From contig OV121093.1 in NCBI GenBank assembly GCA_921293015.1, positions 25,864,622-25,928,621 on the forward strand: a stretch of DNA of 64,000 bases. The letters run 5' to 3'. Every line of letters starts with the position of its first letter. Position 1 is the first letter of the stretch. Position numbers and translations under genes: made by a program. Below the pieces are notes generated by a model. The model made no database searches and was not told where the DNA came from. It worked only from the letters and a program-made list of their open reading frames with translations. This DNA comes from Phorcus lineatus. Its lineage: Eukaryota; Mollusca; Gastropoda; Trochida; Trochidae. Below are positions 61,901-64,000 of this stretch, one piece after another.

Positions 61901-63966
61901 CTGTTCCTTAAATCTGTTCCTTATCTCTGTTACTTATCTCTGTTACCTGTTCCTTATCACTGTTACATGTTCCTATATCTGTTCCTTATCTCTGTTCCTT
62001 ATCTCTGTTACCTGTTACTTATCTCCGTCCCCTATTCCTTATCTCTGTGACTTATCTCTTTTCCTTATCTCTGTTACTTATCTCTTTTACCTATTCCTTA
62101 TCTCTGTTCCTCATCTCTGTTACATATCTTTGTTTCTTGTAAGGAAAGAGTTTATAAGTGTAGGCATAATAATATGAACTGCAGTATCTTATTGATGAAA
62201 ACACCTTAAACAATGAATACCGAATTAGGAAAAATATATAAGCAATTATAATTCATCCCACATTTAGATGATGAAATCCATTAGAAACTTACAAAACAAG
62301 TTTCTATTAGTATCATGTTGCATGTCGTAGAATGGTTAAAAGGGCATTACCGGCATTACGATAACTAATAGCGTTATCGATAAGTATGCAGATAGTGTAA
62401 GGCAATGACTCTAAAAGATCACACTTTTTCTCACAACTATAGATTATTGCAACAAAACTTTAACGTTAACGAATACCTTTACCGTGTACCATCTGCTTGT
62501 AAACAAAGTTGATTTTCTGAAACATATTTATTCAACAACCAAAATTCAATCGGAGGTTTGAATGAGTATAATTACTCCTCAAGTATTTCTAAAATTAGTT
62601 GATATTCATCTTGACATCTTGACACACTGGAACCATGTCCTTCAGTTGTTGGATGTCGCTGTCTGCTTCCATCTACGCCTTCGCTGTGCCTGTCGGGATC
62701 GTCATCTTCTTCAACATCATCATCTACATCATGGTCGTCCTCAGTATGTTTAAGATGTCCAGGGCCAAGGGAACAAAGGGAAGCAAGAAAAGAGAACATT
62801 TGAAGATCCGTGTCCCTGTCCTGTGCTTCGTCCTTTTTGGCAAGTTTTATTCATTAAATGTCCGTTGATGCTGAGAGGTTATTTCATTTGTCATATCATA
62901 CCTCATATCAGCCAGAGATTCCCTTATCAGCCCGTAAGCCCAGGGTCATGAATCACAATGATTCGATAAACTCATATTACACGTTACCCCGGGAGGGAGA
63001 TATAACTCTTAGCTGGTATTGATTTGCGGACAAGGCTTATTTGACTGATTCAAATGTTAGCATACGCAAAGCCTCAATCATTTTCGTTTTCTTCTTTGTG
63101 TCAACTAGAGTTTATTCGACTGTGCATTTTCTACTTTTAGTCTTATGGAAAGAATGTGGTAGCGACTGAATCATGGCTAAGGTCTCGGTGACAACAGGCA
63201 TGCTTTCAAGCAGAAATGTTTTTCTGATATTCTGAAGAGAAACGTAGTTTAATCCTTCGCCTAAAAACTATAGAAAAGAAAGTAGTTTGTTCAATGACGA
63301 GTTATCTCCCATGGATGTTTAATTTTACTGAACGTTAAATTGATTCTGAATACCTTTTTCAACCTTTTTTTTAAAACTAATATAAGTGTGAATATACTAT
63401 CAAATGTTTTATTTTCAAATTTATTTTATGTTTTTATTTTCAAATTTCCAATGACTCAAGTTGTTGATTTGTGTACACGAGATTATATGTATTTGCCTTC
63501 ATATTGCCTTGAAGTTTCCTGAAGTCCACATCAATACCGCAATACCTTAAAAGAAAAACACAAAACGAATAACGTTAATAAATATCAGCCAGTCGGTTTA
63601 ACGCTTAAGGGCTTTTCTCGTTAATGGACTTAGCTTGGTATTTAGATTCCAGGCTATGTATGATATTCAGGTGGTTTTCAAGATCTCTTAAATGCATGTT
63701 TTATTGTTGCAGGATTGAGCTGGACATTCGGTTTCCTGGCTGTGTCAGATGCTAAGGTGGTGTTCCAGTATCTCTTCTGCCTCACCTCCTCCACTCAAGG
63801 GTTCCTCATCTTCATCTTCTTCACTGCACGCAATGAGGAGGTCCGACAACTCTGGAGCAGACTCTGTTTTAGAAATGAAAGGCGTCTGATGACAGTCGAA
63901 AGGAAGAAGACATCAACATCAATTAACACAACTGGGACCAATGGTGACATTGAGACGTCAGTTTAA
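42230..63966 (+). CDS. adhesion G-protein-coupled receptor: CTLD-EGF5-HormR-GAIN/GPS-7TM (21 exons)
   Basis: Twenty-one exons join in compatible phases to 1063 codons plus stop. Order by residue: signal peptide 1-18; C-type lectin domain ~29-163 with EPN and LND motifs; Thr-rich linker ~165-182; five EGF-like modules ~183-398; HormR ~399-465 with four Cys; GAIN ~466-759 with a GPS; seven helices ~765-1015; tail ending ETSV. The GPS reads CGYWNF...GWSTDGC...[13 protein letters not shown], with predicted self-cleavage between Leu752 and Thr753, releasing the tethered agonist TNFAILM. TM3 and ECL2 Cys are present ([18 protein letters not shown]). As an adhesion GPCR it would sit at the plasma membrane, sense ligands through its lectin/EGF ectodomain and couple to G proteins; ligand and G protein are unknown. 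One intron uses a GC donor. The exact vertebrate subfamily is not clear. Confidence 0.92.
43485..43660 (+). CDS. aGPCR exon 2 (C-type lectin domain, first third)
   Basis: Acceptor tacctgtag, donor gtaata. Codes [17 protein letters not shown]...[17 protein letters not shown], the N-terminal CTLD with its first Cys pair and the WxxAxxxC helix. Confidence 0.9.
44924..45054 (+). CDS. aGPCR exon 3 (C-type lectin domain, middle)
   Basis: Acceptor ttctgtttcaaag, donor gttagt. Codes [20 protein letters not shown], the WIGL-like CTLD signature and following loop. The frame that is open longest here is a different one, so this exon is easy to miss. Confidence 0.85.
45257..45355. repeat. 42-bp-arm hairpin (foldback/MITE-like) in aGPCR intron 3
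   Basis: Arms 45257-45298 and 45315-45355 are inverted repeats (AAATAGCGACC...ATATCGCCC) with few mismatches around a 16-base loop. No protein is coded. Confidence 0.75.
45560..45608. repeat. 18-bp-arm hairpin in aGPCR intron 3
   Basis: CGATACTGATAAACATGC and its near-perfect inverse around a 13-base loop. Confidence 0.65.
45785..45840. repeat. TGTA/TACA palindromic microsatellite
   Basis: (TGTA)n passes through TGCATGCA into (TACA)n, forming a self-complementary simple repeat. Confidence 0.7.
45850..46400 (+). mobile_element. Crypton/DUF3504-like tyrosine-recombinase relic
   Basis: 45850-46042 reads [30 protein letters not shown] and then, after a 1-base frame change, [20 protein letters not shown]. 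This follows the C-terminal catalytic part of DUF3504/Crypton-type recombinases (plG.nTL, NHSlRat, aGv...I....GH). The usual NHS(S/G)R motif is missing at the frame change. A GT-AG intron (gtacgt 46043 to tctcag 46219) leads to 46220-46400, [20 protein letters not shown], ending at a stop. It is a decayed, formerly intron-containing gene fragment inside a host intron. Confidence 0.55.
46761..46830 (+). repeat. tRNA-derived SINE-like head
   Basis: A-box-like AGTGGCGCAGTTGATAAG and perfect B-box GGTTCGATTCC at 46813-46823. The acceptor stem does not pair, so it is not a functional tRNA. Confidence 0.5.
47352..47485 (+). CDS. aGPCR exon 4 (C-type lectin domain, C-terminal third)
   Basis: Acceptor cctttccag, donor GTAAGT. 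Codes [10 protein letters not shown]...[21 protein letters not shown] and FVCE. EPN and LND are the calcium and sugar-binding positions; EPN is known to favour mannose-type sugars in vertebrate CTLDs. Confidence 0.9.
47490..47522 (+). repeat. (GTT)n microsatellite beside the exon 4 donor
   Basis: About nine GTT units begin a few bases after the splice donor. Confidence 0.8.
48600..49360 (+). mobile_element. CR1/Jockey-type reverse-transcriptase relic in aGPCR intron 4
   Basis: [20 protein letters not shown] is a decayed (F/Y)ADDT catalytic motif with its following strand, then [20 protein letters not shown], the typical post-palm segment. Later fragments ([22 protein letters not shown]) continue in other frames. 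There are many stops and frameshifts. Confidence 0.7.
49872..49953. repeat. (TA)~40 microsatellite
   Basis: About 82 uninterrupted bases of TA. Open frames of repeated YI across it are artefacts. Confidence 0.95.
49998..50155. repeat. 33-bp tandem repeat, 4.8 copies
   Basis: Unit starts TTCATTGATATCTTCAGGG and ends CTTACAAAAAC, copies at 49998, 50031, 50064, 50097 and partial 50130, nearly identical. It lies between two TA runs in aGPCR intron 4. The length is a multiple of three, so frames stay open on both strands, but there is no splice support for coding. Confidence 0.9.
50717..50896 (+). CDS. aGPCR exon 5 (Thr-rich linker and EGF-like 1)
   Basis: Acceptor atcttcctag, donor GTAAGT. Codes [14 protein letters not shown] then [20 protein letters not shown] with eight Cys in all. 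Phase 1 to 1. Confidence 0.88.
51752..51880 (+). CDS. aGPCR exon 6 (EGF-like 2)
   Basis: 129 nt, phase 1 to 1, [20 protein letters not shown] and on to DTCVH, eight Cys. Confidence 0.87.
52687..52771 (+). pseudogene. dead EGF exon
   Basis: After an intact acceptor (ttcacag) it reads [16 protein letters not shown], lacks about 25 bases covering the next Cys residues, resumes as [10 protein letters not shown], and has no donor. It is skipped in the predicted transcript. Confidence 0.75.
53021..53149 (+). CDS. aGPCR exon 7 (EGF-like 3)
   Basis: 129 nt, phase 1 to 1, [20 protein letters not shown]; very close to exon 6, suggesting recent duplication or conversion. Confidence 0.87.
53561..53689 (+). 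CDS. aGPCR exon 8 (EGF-like 4)
   Basis: 129 nt, phase 1 to 1, [20 protein letters not shown]; more diverged member of the array. Confidence 0.87.
54015..54152 (+). CDS. aGPCR exon 9 (EGF-like 5)
   Basis: 138 nt, [20 protein letters not shown] to [11 protein letters not shown]; donor GTGAGT. Its sequence differs from the array, so it is probably an older module. Confidence 0.85.
54377..54475 (+). CDS. aGPCR exon 10 (HormR, first half)
   Basis: 99 nt, [20 protein letters not shown] and ELCHVG; donor GTGAGA. The usual HormR Trp is not obvious. Confidence 0.82.
54995..55137 (+). CDS. aGPCR exon 11 (HormR second half, start of GAIN)
   Basis: 143 nt, [15 protein letters not shown]...NRAC gives the third and fourth HormR Cys and the conserved RC...G.W pattern, then helical [12 protein letters not shown] begins GAIN subdomain A. 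Donor GTACCA is weak. Confidence 0.85.
55262..55640 (-). repeat. dispersed ~125-bp unit repeat, inverted orientation
   Basis: gtccgacgtacttccggtcgtccgtccc is the reverse-complement style of the GACGGACAG block at 20840. It is followed by the inverse of the tgtacacaagattt and gtcaccaaat segments, and lies in aGPCR intron 11. Confidence 0.5.
56084..56218 (+). CDS. aGPCR exon 12 (GAIN subdomain A)
   Basis: 135 nt, [20 protein letters not shown] to NLSEVSGQ; helical. Donor CAG|GTGGGG. Its 3' end begins a minisatellite. Confidence 0.83.
56200..56616 (+). repeat. 67-bp minisatellite, six copies, that repeats an exon end and splice donor
   Basis: Unit starts CTCGGAGGTCTCAGGGCAG and continues GTGGGGTATAACATC. 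The first copy is the last 19 bases of exon 12 plus its donor; the other copies are in the intron and most keep GCAG|GTGGGG or a near form. Confidence 0.9.
56816..56910 (+). CDS. aGPCR exon 13 (GAIN subdomain A)
   Basis: 95 nt, [20 protein letters not shown] and [11 protein letters not shown]; donor GTTTCA is non-consensus after position 2, but the phase fits exon 14. Confidence 0.78.
57130..57401 (+). CDS. aGPCR exon 14 (GAIN core)
   Basis: 272 nt, [30 protein letters not shown] and [13 protein letters not shown], the beta-rich GAIN subdomain. Donor GTAGGA at 57402, phase 1. Confidence 0.83.
57789..57979 (+). CDS. aGPCR exon 15 (GAIN subdomain B)
   Basis: 191 nt, [29 protein letters not shown] and VTLIFSQTK, matching the GAIN-B strands before the GPS. 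Confidence 0.87.
58395..59545 (+). mobile_element. non-LTR retrotransposon 3' end relic in aGPCR intron 15
   Basis: [49 protein letters not shown] and [18 protein letters not shown] are the standard post-RT segments of CR1/RTE-type ORF2, with [20 protein letters not shown] and a Cys/His-type end (59000-59175). Stops and shifts break it. The 3' UTR runs to about 59545 with an ATCT-like tail. Confidence 0.8.
59954..60097 (+). CDS. aGPCR exon 16 (GPS cleavage motif and tethered agonist)
   Basis: 144 nt with the four GPS Cys, two Trp and HL|T cleavage tripeptide ([11 protein letters not shown]). Acceptor tatttcag, donor GTAGGT, phase 0 to 0. Confidence 0.95.
60451..60650. repeat. 63-bp tandem repeat, three copies and a stub
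   Basis: Units at 60451, 60514, 60577 and a partial at 60640 (ctttaacta, aatgaggaaggtttg, ataggaca, ccaaaacc). The last stub runs into the acceptor of exon 17. Confidence 0.85.
60665..60792 (+). CDS. aGPCR exon 17 (TM1)
   Basis: (Q)[17 protein letters not shown] then [19 protein letters not shown], the first helix. Two acceptors three bases apart (gag|cag|AAC) allow with or without Gln. Donor GTGAGT. Confidence 0.9.
61126..61394 (+). CDS. aGPCR exon 18 (TM2 and TM3)
   Basis: 269 nt, [18 protein letters not shown] (TM2), [20 protein letters not shown] and [13 protein letters not shown] (TM3), highly typical of adhesion GPCRs. Donor GTGAGG. Confidence 0.95.
61681..61750 (+). CDS. aGPCR exon 19 (TM4)
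   Basis: 70 nt, [20 protein letters not shown]; acceptor gttcatgtag, donor GTAAGG. Confidence 0.9.
61840..62130. repeat. ~12-13-bp minisatellite TTCCTTATCTCTG
   Basis: More than twenty imperfect units of ttccttatctctg / ttacttatctctg in aGPCR intron 19. The long open frame across it is repeat-driven. Confidence 0.9.
62646..62839 (+). CDS. aGPCR exon 20 (ECL2 Cys, TM5, ICL3, start of TM6)
   Basis: 194 nt, [35 protein letters not shown], a basic loop ([12 protein letters not shown]) and [14 protein letters not shown]. The only phase-compatible donor is GCAAGT. Confidence 0.92.
62840..62845 (+). promoter_or_regulatory. non-canonical GC splice donor (GCAAGT)
   Basis: Follows CTTTTTG in phase 1. 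The next exon begins GA to complete Gly in [12 protein letters not shown], a conserved TM6 run, so the junction is fixed. Confidence 0.85.
63713..63966 (+). CDS. aGPCR exon 21 (TM6, TM7, C-terminal tail)
   Basis: Acceptor tattgttgcag. [36 protein letters not shown] (TM7), then [15 protein letters not shown] and a short tail ending IETSV before TAA; T-S-V fits a class I PDZ ligand. Confidence 0.95.
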
Positions 63967-64000
63967 AGTAGTTCGAGTTTCTTAAAGAGGCACTACGTCG

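Noticed and set aside
61815..62177. 120-codon hydrophobic open frame with many Leu/Ile/Ser/Val
   Set aside because: It is the TTCCTTATCTCTG minisatellite inside an intron; periodic sequence, not a membrane protein.

Overview
The window is nuclear DNA of an invertebrate animal, most likely a bivalve mollusc. It is AT-rich and its genes are split by GT-AG introns. It carries decayed non-LTR retrotransposons, a TRIM-like coiled-coil/beta-propeller gene without introns in its coding region, MEGF/SREC-type EGF-repeat receptors, and a dispersed ~125-bp repeat whose ACGGACGGACAGACAG / GCCATGCCATG style I associate with bivalve genomes. The species cannot be fixed from the sequence.

Layout. (1) 404-1796, minus: TRIM-like coiled-coil plus NHL-like propeller gene with a frameshift in its last propeller strand. 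(2) 1.8-7.6 kb: no gene recognised. (3) 9806-17402, plus: five-exon receptor with signal peptide, EGF-like repeats, one transmembrane helix and a short tail; a CR1/L2-like retrotransposon end lies in its second intron. (4) 21.05-24.95 kb, minus: a putative three-exon gene for a 72-residue protein, sharing a CpG-containing, YY1-like promoter region with a hypothetical ORF on the plus strand (25247-25798). (5) 27793-30952: a 3.16-kb DNA element with ~102-bp terminal inverted repeats built from stacked palindromes and a 6-bp target duplication. A paralogous empty site at 41326-41331 supports the insertion. (6) 31.5-35.8 kb: a diverged, broken second copy of the EGF receptor gene. (7) 38.2-40.1 kb, minus: relic of an L1/Tx1-like retrotransposon. 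(8) 42230-63966, plus: a 21-exon adhesion GPCR with a complete reading frame of 1063 codons plus stop.

The adhesion GPCR is the main gene. Its exon phases join without conflict to give signal peptide, C-type lectin domain, five EGF-like modules, HormR, GAIN/GPS, seven transmembrane helices and a C-terminal PDZ-ligand-like end. Its introns hold a tyrosine-recombinase (Crypton/DUF3504-like) relic, two retrotransposon relics, hairpin repeats and several minisatellites. One minisatellite repeats the exon's own splice donor. Both receptor types suit surface recognition of glycans or particles, but that role is inferred from domain content. All exon boundaries were read by eye from splice consensus and phase; no transcript or database search was available.
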